10,602 bases of DNA from Candidatus Puniceispirillum sp. (GCA_016778825.1 JADHOU010000028.1:1-10602); one strand, 5' to 3'. Positions 1-8,937 are shown, counted from the stretch's first letter. Program-made: numbers and translations. The notes: generated by a model from the sequence alone, not told the origin.

Positions 1-122
1 AACCATGTGATAATGCCCTGCAGCTTGACACCGTTTACGAGAAACACCGTAACAGCGGCATGGGACTTACGAACATTATTTAGGAAAATCTCTTGCAAAT
101 TGCGGCTCTTTTCACTGGCCAT
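1..122 (-). CDS. hfq: RNA chaperone Hfq, N-terminal part (cut by window edge)
   Basis: Hfq is a ring-shaped Sm-like protein that binds small RNAs and mRNAs and helps them pair. Only the first 40 codons are present; the rest lies left of the window. The translation starts [19 protein letters not shown] and continues with [15 protein letters not shown], matching the N-terminal helix and first Sm strands of the family (NLQ-x-x-FLN, then [10 protein letters not shown]). The start at 122 is backed by a strong ribosome binding site, AAGGGGG, at 137-131, eight bases upstream. The usual Asp after NLQ is Glu here. It lies 166 bases downstream of trkA on the same strand, the usual alphaproteobacterial order. 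Identity is confident despite truncation. Confidence 0.93.
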   Translation of the reverse strand, partial: MASEKSRNLQEIFLNNVRKSHAAVTVFLVNGVKLQGIITW

Positions 123-288
123 CTTATTATCCCCCTTAAGAGAGACAAAGCTTAACGGTAAAAATGAAAATAAACAATGCCTCGTCACCGCCTTTTTCCG
201 GCGCCGTCACGACTGATTAATTGGAATCAAATGAGCGTGGTTTTTGAATGTGCATTTTTAGCTTGAGCATTGTTGAACAGGTTTGCGC
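123..288 (-). other. Intergenic region upstream of hfq
   Basis: This 166-base spacer lies between the trkA stop and the hfq start. On the minus strand it contains the hfq ribosome binding site (137-131) and a weak promoter-like pair: TTGTTT (177-172), 17 bases, then TAAGCT (154-149). Each matches only three of six sigma70 consensus positions, so this is only a candidate. A short GC-rich hairpin (CGCC, loop GGAAAAA, GGCG) lies near 193-207 but is not followed by a T run, so I do not call a terminator. hfq could be read through from trkA or from its own promoter; the sequence does not decide. Confidence 0.35.
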
Positions 289-1668
289 CTAGAAAAAATC
301 CAGCCTAACCGATAGCAGCTTTTCCACCTGCGCAATCTTGCCGCGCACAACAAAGATGATAACGGTATCTCCAGCTTCGATCACGGTATCCCCGCGAACC
401 GCAATCGCCTTGCCATCGCGGTAAATGCCGCCAATCGCCAAGCCTTTTGGAATTTTGGCCGCCCGCAACGGTTTGCCAACAAGCAAGGATGATGGCAAGG
501 CTTCGGCTTCAAGAACCTCGCCAAGATCTTCGATAATGGGATGAACATCACGAATACGGCCACGGCGCACATGTTCCAGAATCGATGAAACGGTAATCTG
601 CGACGGGTTAATCACCGCATCAACACCAAGCGTGCTGACAAGCGGGATAAAGCCCGGAATATTCACCAAGGCCACCGCATGTTTGGCACCCGTTCGTTTG
701 GCAAGCAAGGCTGACAGAATGTTCACCTCGTCATCTTCGGTTACCGCAACAAAGGTTTCGGTCTTGTGAACACCGGCCTCACGAAGAATGGCACTATCCA
801 GTGCATCACCATTGATAATGCCGGTTCCCTGCAATTCCTCGGCAAGCGATTTTGCCCGACCAGCATGAAGTTCGATGATCTGGTTATGCGTATTATGGAA
901 ATTTGCTTCGATTTCCCGTGACAACATCAGCCCGATACTGCCACCGCCAGCAATGACCACCGACCGCGCCTCGCCTTCTTCATGGCCGAAACTGGCCATA
1001 GCGCGATCAAGGTGCGTGCTGTCACAGACAAAGTAAACGCGGTCGCCAGTCTCCATTGATTCAACGCCTGACCGCGGCAAAATAACCTTGCCATCGCGGA
1101 TGATCGCTAAAACAGTGAGGCTAAGATCAGGGAATAAGCTTGTTAGATGGCGAAGTGATGTTCCCAAAATAGGGCTGTTTTCCGTACATTGGACGCCAAC
1201 AAGATTCATTTTGCCGCCACACAGATTCTGCACATCAAATGCCCCTGGTACGCGAAGTTGGTTGCTAATCGCTGCCGACACTTCCGCCTCAGGCGAGATG
1301 ATATGATCAATGGGCAGATTTTCCGGGCTGTAAAGGCTGGCAAAAGCTGGGTCGAGATAGGCAGTGCTGCGAATACGGGCAATTTTTACCGGCGTATTGA
1401 AAATCGTATGGCTGACCTGACAGGCAACCATATTCACCTCGTCAGACTCGGTAACTGCAATCAATAATTCGGCATCACGAACGCCAGCTTCGGCAAGTCG
1501 GTCAGGGTGCGATGCAACCCCAACAACACCATGCACATCATATTGATCGGTAATGCGCTGAATATTTTCGGCCGAGGCATCAATCACCGTTACGTCATTT
1601 TGTTCCTCGCAAAGATGGCTTGCGATGGCGCTGCCAACAAGTCCGGCGCCGCAGATGACAATTTTCAT
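289..1668 (-). CDS. trkA: Trk system potassium uptake regulator TrkA
   Basis: TrkA is the cytosolic NAD(H)- and nucleotide-binding regulator that assembles on Trk-type K+ channels and gates K+ uptake. The 459-residue length is normal. It has the duplicated family layout of two RCK modules. The first Rossmann motif is at residues 7-12 (GAGLVG), with Asp30 at the end of strand two. The second is at 241-246 (GGGSIG), followed by Glu266. Each module carries the conserved VTESDEVN or VTEDDEVN strand, and RCK-C domains fall near 140-222 and 370-459. It starts with an ATGA overlap on the ntrX stop, with AGAGG about ten bases upstream. No TrkH or TrkG channel gene is in the window, so the partner is encoded elsewhere. 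It is the last gene of the coupled cluster. High confidence. Confidence 0.95.
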   Translation of the reverse strand: MKIVICGAGLVGSAIASHLCEEQNDVTVIDASAENIQRITDQYDVHGVVGVASHPDRLAEAGVRDAELLIAVTESDEVNMVACQVSHTIFNTPVKIARIRSTAYLDPAFASLYSPENLPIDHIISPEAEVSAAISNQLRVPGAFDVQNLCGGKMNLVGVQCTENSPILGTSLRHLTSLFPDLSLTVLAIIRDGKVILPRSGVESMETGDRVYFVCDSTHLDRAMASFGHEEGEARSVVIAGGGSIGLMLSREIEANFHNTHNQIIELHAGRAKSLAEELQGTGIINGDALDSAILREAGVHKTETFVAVTEDDEVNILSALLAKRTGAKHAVALVNIPGFIPLVSTLGVDAVINPSQITVSSILEHVRRGRIRDVHPIIEDLGEVLEAEALPSSLLVGKPLRAAKIPKGLAIGGIYRDGKAIAVRGDTVIEAGDTVIIFVVRGKIAQVEKLLSVRLDFF

Positions 1669-3065
1669 GTCTTTTTAACCTCTTCTTGAAGATCCGTTGC
1701 GATATCAAGCGATTTCATTTTGCGATGCAAGGCAGACCGTTCCATTCCGATAAACGCCGCCATGCGCGAGATATTTCCACTGAATCTATGCAATTGTCTT
1801 TCCAAATATCCGCGTTCAAATTCCTCACGCGCGCCGCGCAATGGCAAGGTCATTAATTGTTCCATATCAGAATTGGTACCTTGACGCGATATATTCTGAA
1901 TTTCAGCCGGAAGCAAATCAAGCCCCACAGGCTGGTTGCGGTCATCAGGTGCCATGATCAGCAAGGTTTCGATCACATTATGCATTTGCCGCACATTGCC
2001 AGGCCAGTCATAGCCCTGCATCGCAGCAAAAATCTCGTCACTTAGGCGAATGGGCCTTACCCCAAGATGTTTGGCAATGCGATTGGTGAAATATTTTGCC
2101 AGAACCGGAATATCCTCGCGCCGATGGGCAAGTGGCGGCATTAATAATGGCACCACGCCAAGCCGGTAATATAAATCTTCGCGAAGACGGCCAGCGCTAA
2201 TCTCTGACGACAGATCTCGGCTTGATGCCGAAATAACCCGCAAATCAACCACAACCTCGCTATTGCCACCAACACGCCGAAACCGCTGTTCATTGACGGC
2301 GCGCACAATCTTGCCTTGGGTTTCCAGCGGCAAATCGCAAATTTCATCAAAATACAATGTTCCGCGATGCGCCAGTTCAAACAAGCCAGCGACACGGCGA
2401 TGGCTTTGCAGGCTTTCTGCGCCAAATAATTCAGCATCAACCCGTTCGGTTGATAATCTGGCACAATTGGCGACAACAAACTGTTCTTGACGACGATCTG
2501 ACTGGCTGTGAATCGTACGCGCAGCCAATTCTTTGCCGCTTCCGCTTGGCCCATTGATCAAAACACGGCTTGCGGTTGGAGCAATTTTTTCGATTGACTG
2601 GCGGATTGTCCGCATCACCGCCGAATTGCCAATCAATTCAGGGGCTTCACCATCATCAATCCGTGCCCGTAATTCGATATTTTCGCGCGCTAGCCGCGCA
2701 TTATCAAGCGCCCGCTCAACCATCATCAACAGGCGGGTTTCTTTAAACGGTTTTTCGATAAAATCATAAGCCCCAAGCCGAATGGCCTGAACCGCAGTTT
2801 CAATCGTTCCATGTCCTGAAATCATCAGCACTGGCAATGACGGATAGATTGATTTCACCCATTCAAGCAATTCGATGCCATCCATATCGGAGTCGCGCAT
2901 CCATATATCAAGAATGGCCAGTTTAGGCGGCTGTACCAATAATGCCGCTCTTGCCTCATCAGCATTAGCCGCTTGCAGGGTGGCATATCCCTCATCCTCA
3001 AGCGTCATGCTTAACAGCGAGCGAATGTCTTTTTCATCATCAACAATCAGAATATCCTCGGCCAT
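1665..3065 (-). CDS. ntrX: Response regulator NtrX (AAA+ domain, GAFTGA motif absent)
   Basis: NtrX is the DNA-binding response regulator of the NtrY/NtrX pair, linked in Alphaproteobacteria to nitrogen metabolism, redox state and envelope functions. Receiver domain at residues 1-120: acidic pocket Asp9/Asp10, phosphoacceptor Asp53 in the NtrX-like LDIWMRDSDMDG, and Lys105. AAA+ domain at about 143-370: Walker A GPSGSGKE (172-179), Walker B FDE (239-241), and WPGNVRQ near 354. A C-terminal Fis-type HTH lies near 415-455 (NISRMAAFIGMERSALHRKM). The loop after ELFG is AESLQSHRRVAG, three residues shorter than in classical NtrC, with no GAFTGA; this is usual for NtrX and argues against sigma54 activation. 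The length of 466 is close to the family norm. The start overlaps the ntrY stop by one base (TAATG), with GGGA upstream; the stop overlaps trkA (ATGA). Confidence 0.95.
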   Translation of the reverse strand: MAEDILIVDDEKDIRSLLSMTLEDEGYATLQAANADEARAALLVQPPKLAILDIWMRDSDMDGIELLEWVKSIYPSLPVLMISGHGTIETAVQAIRLGAYDFIEKPFKETRLLMMVERALDNARLARENIELRARIDDGEAPELIGNSAVMRTIRQSIEKIAPTASRVLINGPSGSGKELAARTIHSQSDRRQEQFVVANCARLSTERVDAELFGAESLQSHRRVAGLFELAHRGTLYFDEICDLPLETQGKIVRAVNEQRFRRVGGNSEVVVDLRVISASSRDLSSEISAGRLREDLYYRLGVVPLLMPPLAHRREDIPVLAKYFTNRIAKHLGVRPIRLSDEIFAAMQGYDWPGNVRQMHNVIETLLIMAPDDRNQPVGLDLLPAEIQNISRQGTNSDMEQLMTLPLRGAREEFERGYLERQLHRFSGNISRMAAFIGMERSALHRKMKSLDIATDLQEEVKKT

Positions 3066-5260
3066 TATATGATTTTCCCGTTACGCGTTGTTGTGTAGGT
3101 TGGAAATTTCAAACAAACCAATGCGCCGCCGCCATCAGCCTCGCCAAGCCGCATGTTACCGCCGTGATCCTCCATAATTTTACTAACAATGGCAAGACCA
3201 AGCCCAGTGCCTTTTTGCCGCGTTGTTACATAGGGTTCAATCAGTTCCTCAAAATCCATTTCGGGGAATCCCGGGCCATTATCGGCAAGAGTGATGGCAA
3301 TCATATCATCTTCGCTTGCCATTGAAATGCGAATGGCTGGCGCGGCAACATGATGCTCTTGCAAACTATCTTTGGCATTTTGCAGCAGATTGGTTAACGC
3401 TTGGCGAACCAACCCAGCATCACAAATTGTTGTATAGTCCTGCTTGGCATCATCAATTTCAACATCAAGCGACAAATTCTTGCTAGTAAACAGCGAAGTC
3501 TGCCCATTGACAATCTCCAGCAAAGAATGCCGATCCATTTCGGGTTGCGGCATTCGGGCAAATGCCGAAAATTCATCAACCATGCGGCCAATATCGTCGA
3601 CCTGACGCATGATAATACGAACATATTCCTCGAATTGATCAGCCGCCTTTTGATCATCTGGACGGTATTTTTTCAGCAAACGGTCAGATGCAAGCTGGAT
3701 TGGCGTTAATGGATTTTTGATTTCATGCGCAATACGCCGCGCGATATCAGACCAAGCCGCCTTGCGCTGCGCGCTCAGCAGGCTGGTAACATCGTCAAAG
3801 GTCACAACATAACCAATGACCCGTCCTTCAATCACCTCGCTGACGATACGCGCCCGCAGAATCAAATGGCTGTTTTGCCGCTGAAGAATAATCTGTTCTT
3901 CGCCAAAGCGGCGTTTTTTCTGATTGGTGATCGTCAGCAAGCTTTTGAATTCAGGAATAACATCACCCAGTTTTTGGCCAATCAGATCCGTATCTTTTTT
4001 TCCAAGCAACTCGCGCGCGGTTGTATTTGGCAAAGTAACCTTACCATCCCGGCCAAGACCAACAACACCTGAAGACACCCCGCCAAGAACCGCCTCGGTA
4101 AATTCACGGCGCTGATCAATCTGGGTATTGGCCTGCACAAGCTGTTCGCGGCTTCGCGCCAACTCGTCAAGCATTCGGTTAAAGGCCGACCCAAGACGCG
4201 AAATTTCCTCAAGCTCCAAATCTTCGGGCACGCGCTGCGACAAATTACCGGCACGCACCTGTTCAGCAACATGGATAACCGAGCCAATCGGACCAACAAT
4301 TGCCGTTGCGAGATTCAAGCCAATCCACAAGGACGCAATCAAGATCAGCAGAAGAATAATCCCAAACAACACCGCAAAGCTGATTTGAAGGTCAAGCTGT
4401 TGGAACCCCAATTGCTGGTAATCTAAGGCTGCAAGACGTGTCTGATCCATCGCCAGCAGAACCTTTGAGTCGATAAACCGGCCAACAAGAAGATATGCAT
4501 CGACATAGCTGTTTAATTTCACCACGGCGCGCAATTTATTGGTTTCATCGGCGCGAAGCACAACCACCTCGCCTTTTCGGGCTTTTTCGACCCAGCTTGA
4601 CTCAAGATTGGTAAAGGTAATCGCAAAGGCAAATTGCGATTTTGCCAAAACCTCTCCGGTACCATCAAAAATAATCGCATCTGATAAATTGCGAAGCGCC
4701 GCTTGATCACTAAGATAACGCCCCATCAAATTGCCCTTGCCGACCAGACGATAGGCCTCGCGGTTGATGTCATTGGCCATTGTCAGCACTTCGCCCGAAA
4801 TCGAACGCGCATGTTCGTCAAAATAGGATTCGGCAACACGAACAGACTCATTCACCGCGGTTGAAATGCGTTCGGCAAACCAGCCCCGCAGCGAATAATC
4901 GACAACAAAAAGCGCAAATAGCGTCACAATAACCGCTGGAAACGTAGTCACCCCGCCAAATAGAACCGCCATCCGCCAATGTAGTTGGTGACCGGCAAGC
5001 CGTTGCCGTCTTTCCGCCCATAAGCGCCAAATCTGGCGCCCCACAAGCGTGCCAAGCACAAGCAATGCAAGCGCATCAATAATAATCAGCCACATCACGA
5101 AATCGGTATCGTTTGATAGATAGTCAACGCGGGTCAAGGCATAGGCCGTGGCCGCCCCCATACCAAGGGTGAATAAGATCGAAACATAGGCTAGCCGATC
5201 TTCGCTAAACCAGCTTTTTTTATCCGTCATAAATGCTTTTTGATCTTTATATTTCAACAT
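3065..5260 (-). CDS. ntrY: Membrane sensor histidine kinase NtrY
   Basis: NtrY is the membrane kinase that phosphorylates NtrX. Of its 731 residues, hydrophobic segments at about 22-42, 54-74, 96-120 and 292-315 give four membrane spans, with a periplasmic domain between the third and fourth (about 121-290). A HAMP segment follows (about 312-366), then a PAS domain (about 380-490). In the kinase core, His512 sits in AHEIKNPLTP, the N box has Asn628 in NLLQNAKDS, G1 is DNGPGFP (660-666) and G2 is GTGLGL (684-689). The start at 5260 is one base after the ntrC stop, with AAAGGCAGG upstream, and is preferred. A second ATG at 5230 (residue 11) has only a weak binding site but would also give a complete protein. 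High confidence in identity. Confidence 0.95.
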   Translation of the reverse strand: MLKYKDQKAFMTDKKSWFSEDRLAYVSILFTLGMGAATAYALTRVDYLSNDTDFVMWLIIIDALALLVLGTLVGRQIWRLWAERRQRLAGHQLHWRMAVLFGGVTTFPAVIVTLFALFVVDYSLRGWFAERISTAVNESVRVAESYFDEHARSISGEVLTMANDINREAYRLVGKGNLMGRYLSDQAALRNLSDAIIFDGTGEVLAKSQFAFAITFTNLESSWVEKARKGEVVVLRADETNKLRAVVKLNSYVDAYLLVGRFIDSKVLLAMDQTRLAALDYQQLGFQQLDLQISFAVLFGIILLLILIASLWIGLNLATAIVGPIGSVIHVAEQVRAGNLSQRVPEDLELEEISRLGSAFNRMLDELARSREQLVQANTQIDQRREFTEAVLGGVSSGVVGLGRDGKVTLPNTTARELLGKKDTDLIGQKLGDVIPEFKSLLTITNQKKRRFGEEQIILQRQNSHLILRARIVSEVIEGRVIGYVVTFDDVTSLLSAQRKAAWSDIARRIAHEIKNPLTPIQLASDRLLKKYRPDDQKAADQFEEYVRIIMRQVDDIGRMVDEFSAFARMPQPEMDRHSLLEIVNGQTSLFTSKNLSLDVEIDDAKQDYTTICDAGLVRQALTNLLQNAKDSLQEHHVAAPAIRISMASEDDMIAITLADNGPGFPEMDFEELIEPYVTTRQKGTGLGLAIVSKIMEDHGGNMRLGEADGGGALVCLKFPTYTTTRNGKII

Positions 5261-5261
5261 T

Positions 5262-6695
5262 TTAGCGGCCTGCCTTTATGTTCAGATCCTTGATCTTTTT
5301 GCGCAAGGTATTCCGGTTCAGCCCCAAAATATCAGCGGCGCGAACCTGATTACCACGGGTTACTTCTAATGTGGCGAGAATAAGTGGATGTTCGACTTCG
5401 CGCAAAATACGGCCGTAAAGCCCCGGGGCGGGCATGCCGCCTTTCAAGGCCTTGAAATAGCGCCGGATATGCGCATCAACTGACTCGGACAGGCTTTCGG
5501 CATCTTCATTCAAATCGGTTTGGCTGGCTGGAAATTCATGTTCAACCGCCGCCGCATCAATGCTGTTATCAGCATGAAGCACTAGCATGCGCCTGACCAG
5601 ATTTTCCAATTCGCGCACATTGCCCGGCCAATGCCAAGATTTCAGCGCACGCAATGCTTCTGGGGTAAAGGTTTTTGACGGCAGCCCCTCTTTGACCGCA
5701 AGAAAATGGAAATGCGCAACAAGCGGGCCGATATCCTCAACGCGTTCGCGCAATGGCGGCAACCGTAATGGCACCACATTCAGCCGGTAAAACAAATCTT
5801 CACGAAACAGGCCTTGATGCATGAGGTGATGCAAATTCTGGTTTGTTGTGGCAATGACCCTGATATTTGTTTTGACCGGTTGCTGCGCACCAACGGGTAG
5901 ATATTCACCATCCTGCAACACCCGCAAAAGCCTTGTTTGTGCCTCGGGCGGCATGTCGCCAACCTCATCAAGAAACAGCGTTCCGCCTTCGGCCTGTTCA
6001 AACCGGCCTTGATGATGCTTTGCCGGACTCGAACCATCATCCTTGCCCCACCCGAATAATTCGGCTTCGACAAGATCACGCGGTATCGCGGCAAGATTGA
6101 TCGCGACAAAAGGGCCAGCGCGGCGGCTTCCAAGATCATGCAGCGCACGCGCAACCAATTCTTTGCCAGTTCCGCTTTCACCCGTCACAAGGACGGTTAA
6201 ATCGGTGCTAACAACCCGCGCCATCGCTTTGAAAATATTCTGCATTGAGCGCGACCGGCCAATTAACGGACCGCCCTCTTCGATTGAGGCTGTTTTGGCG
6301 CTTGACCGGCTTGACGTACCACCTATGGTTTCAACAGCGCGCTGCGTCACCTCGATCAAAAGACGCAGCTCAAACGGCTTTGGCAGATATTCAAAAACGC
6401 CAACTTGCTGAGCCTTCACGGCGGTCAGCAATGTTGAACGCGCGCTCATCACAATGACCGGTAAATCAGGGCGGCGCTCGTGAATGCGGGGCAGCAGGTC
6501 AAGCGCATCGCCATCAGGCAAGGCAACATCGGTAATCAAAACATCGCCTTTGCCGGATTCGATCAATTTCCATAAACCCGCCGCCGTCCCGCTTGATTGC
6601 ACAGCATAGCCCTGACGGGCAAGCGCCTGCTGCACAACAAGCCTGACCGACTTGTCATCTTCGGCTACAAGAATAAGCGGTGGCTTTACATTCAT
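5262..6695 (-). CDS. ntrC: Nitrogen regulation response regulator NtrC, with GAFTGA loop replaced
   Basis: NtrC is the response regulator phosphorylated by NtrB under nitrogen limitation. Receiver domain (1-120): acidic pocket Glu12/Asp13/Asp14, phosphoacceptor Asp56, Ser84, Lys106. AAA+ domain (about 143-375): Walker A GESGTGKE (172-179), Walker B LDE (242-244), REDLFYRL (298-305) with the expected arginines, and [10 protein letters not shown] (356-365). The Fis-type HTH is at about 435-475 ([19 protein letters not shown]). All of this fits NtrC, and 477 residues is normal. The oddity is the L1 loop: between ELFG and GRFEQ, where sigma54 activators have GAFTGA, this protein has DDGSSP (219-224) at identical spacing. 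It may therefore act on sigma70-type promoters, as reported for Rhodobacter capsulatus NtrC. The start overlaps the ntrB stop (ATGA), with AAGGA eight bases upstream. Confidence 0.95.
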   Translation of the reverse strand: MNVKPPLILVAEDDKSVRLVVQQALARQGYAVQSSGTAAGLWKLIESGKGDVLITDVALPDGDALDLLPRIHERRPDLPVIVMSARSTLLTAVKAQQVGVFEYLPKPFELRLLIEVTQRAVETIGGTSSRSSAKTASIEEGGPLIGRSRSMQNIFKAMARVVSTDLTVLVTGESGTGKELVARALHDLGSRRAGPFVAINLAAIPRDLVEAELFGWGKDDGSSPAKHHQGRFEQAEGGTLFLDEVGDMPPEAQTRLLRVLQDGEYLPVGAQQPVKTNIRVIATTNQNLHHLMHQGLFREDLFYRLNVVPLRLPPLRERVEDIGPLVAHFHFLAVKEGLPSKTFTPEALRALKSWHWPGNVRELENLVRRMLVLHADNSIDAAAVEHEFPASQTDLNEDAESLSESVDAHIRRYFKALKGGMPAPGLYGRILREVEHPLILATLEVTRGNQVRAADILGLNRNTLRKKIKDLNIKAGR

Positions 6696-7894
6696 TCGGC
6701 TGATCCTTTTGCCGGTTTTAATGACGAAGATGTCAGTTTTTCTGCCTTGGCAACCGGAAAATTCATCCGAAAGGCAGTTTGACCCGCCATTGAATCCACC
6801 TCAATCATACCACCATGATCAGCAACAACGCTGGCGACCATCGTTAGGCCAAGCCCGCTGCCGCCATTGCGCCCCGATACAAACGGGTCAAAAATATGGT
6901 TGCGAATATCTTCGGGAATGCCACGCCCATTGTCGATAATTTCAACCTGAACCGGCACATGCGACCCGCCATCGCTTGCCGCTAATGACAGGCGGCGACC
7001 GCGTGCATAGGATGTTTTTATCAAAAGTTCCGCATTTTTATCAGTTGCTTCTGATGCGTTCTTTATCATATTTATAAAGGATTGAATCAACAGGTCACGA
7101 TGTCCATTGACCAATGGCAAGGATGGATCATATTGTCGGCGGATCATCAGGTGCGCGCCATAAGATGCCGCCGCAAGCCCAAGACAATGATCCAAAACCT
7201 CGTGAATATTTACCGGACTAAGAACGAGGCGCGCTCCACCGGCAAAGCCTTCCATACGATCAAGAAGCGCGGCAACCCGGTCGCTTTCCTGGACAATCAT
7301 GCGGGTCAAGACCCGGTCTTCATCGCCAAGGCCTGACTCCAACAGCTGGGCAGCACCTTTAATGCCGGCAAGCGGGTTTTTGACCTCATGCGCCATCAAA
7401 GCCGCCATTGCCGAGATAGACCTTGCCGCACCGCGAAATAGTGACTGGCCTCGAAGCCGTTCAGCAAGCGCGCGTTCTTGGATCGACACGAGCAAGCGCG
7501 GCGTGTCACCAAAGGGCGTGATTTGCACATTGACAAGCTTTAGCCCCAGCTTTGGCCCTGCCAGTTCAAGCCCCTGATCACCAACCGACACTTGCTGATC
7601 GCGGGCGCGCTGCAACATCGAAAACAGGTTGCCATCAGCCGGGATAAAACCATCTAGCGGCATGCCAGACAGGATCATCTGGCTTGATTGAAAAAACATC
7701 TCAGCCGCTTGATTCAGATAGACAAAGCAATTATCGGCATCCAAAACAAAAATCGGATTAGGCAGGCTGACCAAAATCTGCGCCATGCTAACACCCGAAT
7801 GATGATCGACATCATGGTCACGGTGCAGATATGCGGTTTGATCGGTCGCATCTGACTTGTCTGACAGCATTGATTTTGACGGCGAACGCTTCAC
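6692..7894 (-). CDS. ntrB: Nitrogen regulation sensor kinase NtrB
   Basis: NtrB (GlnL) is the cytosolic kinase/phosphatase that, under control of PII proteins, sets NtrC phosphorylation. It has 400 residues and no membrane segment. A PAS domain lies at about 36-138 (SLPNPIFVLDADN). The dimerisation helix carries His169 in MAHEVKNPLAGIKG, the N box is NMIKNASEA (Asn279), G1 is DNGRGIP (321-327) and G2 is GGSGLGL (344-350). The start codon is GTG at 7894, forming a GTGA overlap with the dusB stop; AAGGGA lies nine bases upstream, inside dusB. An ATG at residue 9 (7870) is a possible but less coupled alternative. Residues 24-32 form a His/Asp-rich patch (HRDHDVDHH) in the unconserved leader before the PAS domain. 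No PII or glutamine synthetase gene is in the window. Confidence 0.94.
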   Translation of the reverse strand: MKRSPSKSMLSDKSDATDQTAYLHRDHDVDHHSGVSMAQILVSLPNPIFVLDADNCFVYLNQAAEMFFQSSQMILSGMPLDGFIPADGNLFSMLQRARDQQVSVGDQGLELAGPKLGLKLVNVQITPFGDTPRLLVSIQERALAERLRGQSLFRGAARSISAMAALMAHEVKNPLAGIKGAAQLLESGLGDEDRVLTRMIVQESDRVAALLDRMEGFAGGARLVLSPVNIHEVLDHCLGLAAASYGAHLMIRRQYDPSLPLVNGHRDLLIQSFINMIKNASEATDKNAELLIKTSYARGRRLSLAASDGGSHVPVQVEIIDNGRGIPEDIRNHIFDPFVSGRNGGSGLGLTMVASVVADHGGMIEVDSMAGQTAFRMNFPVAKAEKLTSSSLKPAKGSAE

Positions 7895-8880
7895 GCCGCC
7901 ACATCCCTTAGATCAAGCGCTTCAAAAAATTGATCGACCGCGGCAAACACCATCGCGGCATCGGTATTGTTATTGGCAATAGCACGCAATTCGGCAGCAC
8001 CGGGAAGACCATGCGCGTACCACGCGATATGTTTGCGTGCCAACCGCATTGCCGCGGTTCCATAATGGCTAAGCATATCGTCAAGATGCGCCCGCATCAG
8101 ATGATGGCGAATACCAATTGATGGGGTTGGGCGAACCGCTTGTCCCGCCAGAAAATCACCAGCCTGCCCCAAAAGCCATGGACGCCCCTGCGCCCCTCGC
8201 CCGATCATCACACCCGCTGCCCCACTTTGCTTAATCGCCTTTTGCACTGTGTCGAGACAGGTAATATCACCATTCGCAACAACCGGAATATCAACTGCCT
8301 TCACAATATCAGCAATTTTTGCCCAATCGGCCGCGCCATTATACATCTGACAGCGTGTTCTGCCGTGAATGGCCAGCATCTTGATTCCGGCATTTTCAGC
8401 CATCTTGGCAAGTTGCGGCGCATTCAGGCTGTCATCATCCCAGCCAAGACGCATTTTCAACGTAACCGGCACATCAACAGCATCAACCACAGCCGCCATA
8501 ATCGCATCGGCAAGATGCGGATCACGCATCAAGGCCGATCCTGATAATTTGCCAGTAACCTTTTTGGCAGGACATCCCATATTGATATCGATAAAACTTG
8601 CGCCAAGATCAGCGCAGATTTTCGCCGCTTCGGCCATAACCAGCGGTTCCCAGCCAGCAAGCTGGATTGATAGCGGCGCTTCGGCAATCGCTTCGGTTCG
8701 TAATTTCCGTATTTCGCTTTTCACGTCACACAGGACGGCAGCGCTCGCAATCATTTCGGTCACCACCAAACCGCCGCCACAGCGGCGTACAGCGCGGCGA
8801 AACGGCCAGTCAGTTACCCCTGACATCGGCGCCAGAATGGCCGCATGGGGCAAGATGTTGCCATCAATAGCAAGAGACAT
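7891..8880 (-). CDS. dusB: tRNA-dihydrouridine synthase (DusB/NifR3 type)
   Basis: Dus enzymes reduce specific uridines of tRNA to dihydrouridine using FMN and NADPH. The 329-residue protein begins its TIM barrel with LAPMSGVTDWPFRR, followed by TEMI (41-44). The catalytic Cys103 is in NMGCPAKKVTGKLSGSALM. Further FMN or substrate contacts are Lys142 (LKMRLGW), His172 (IHGRTR), NGD (203-205) and the phosphate-binding IGRGAQGRPW. I chose the ATG at 8880, preceded by GGGG with six bases spacing. The same frame stays open to an ATG at 8976, but that adds 32 hydrophobic, Cys-rich residues not expected in DusB and runs back through a TATATA-type element and inverted repeats. It is the first gene of the ntr cluster, as in other Alphaproteobacteria where it was named nifR3. 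Confidence 0.93.
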   Translation of the reverse strand: MSLAIDGNILPHAAILAPMSGVTDWPFRRAVRRCGGGLVVTEMIASAAVLCDVKSEIRKLRTEAIAEAPLSIQLAGWEPLVMAEAAKICADLGASFIDINMGCPAKKVTGKLSGSALMRDPHLADAIMAAVVDAVDVPVTLKMRLGWDDDSLNAPQLAKMAENAGIKMLAIHGRTRCQMYNGAADWAKIADIVKAVDIPVVANGDITCLDTVQKAIKQSGAAGVMIGRGAQGRPWLLGQAGDFLAGQAVRPTPSIGIRHHLMRAHLDDMLSHYGTAAMRLARKHIAWYAHGLPGAAELRAIANNNTDAAMVFAAVDQFFEALDLRDVAA

Positions 8881-8937
8881 AAAAGACCCCGAAACAGACC
8901 CGAAAATACAAGCGCCGATAAAGAATCTCGGTGAAAC

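Noticed and set aside
190..212. GC-rich hairpin after trkA as a rho-independent terminator
   Set aside because: The stem is only about four base pairs and no T run follows in either direction.
7..216. 69-codon plus-strand reading frame at the left end
   Set aside because: It runs antisense to hfq and its leader; the minus-strand Hfq translation is unambiguous.
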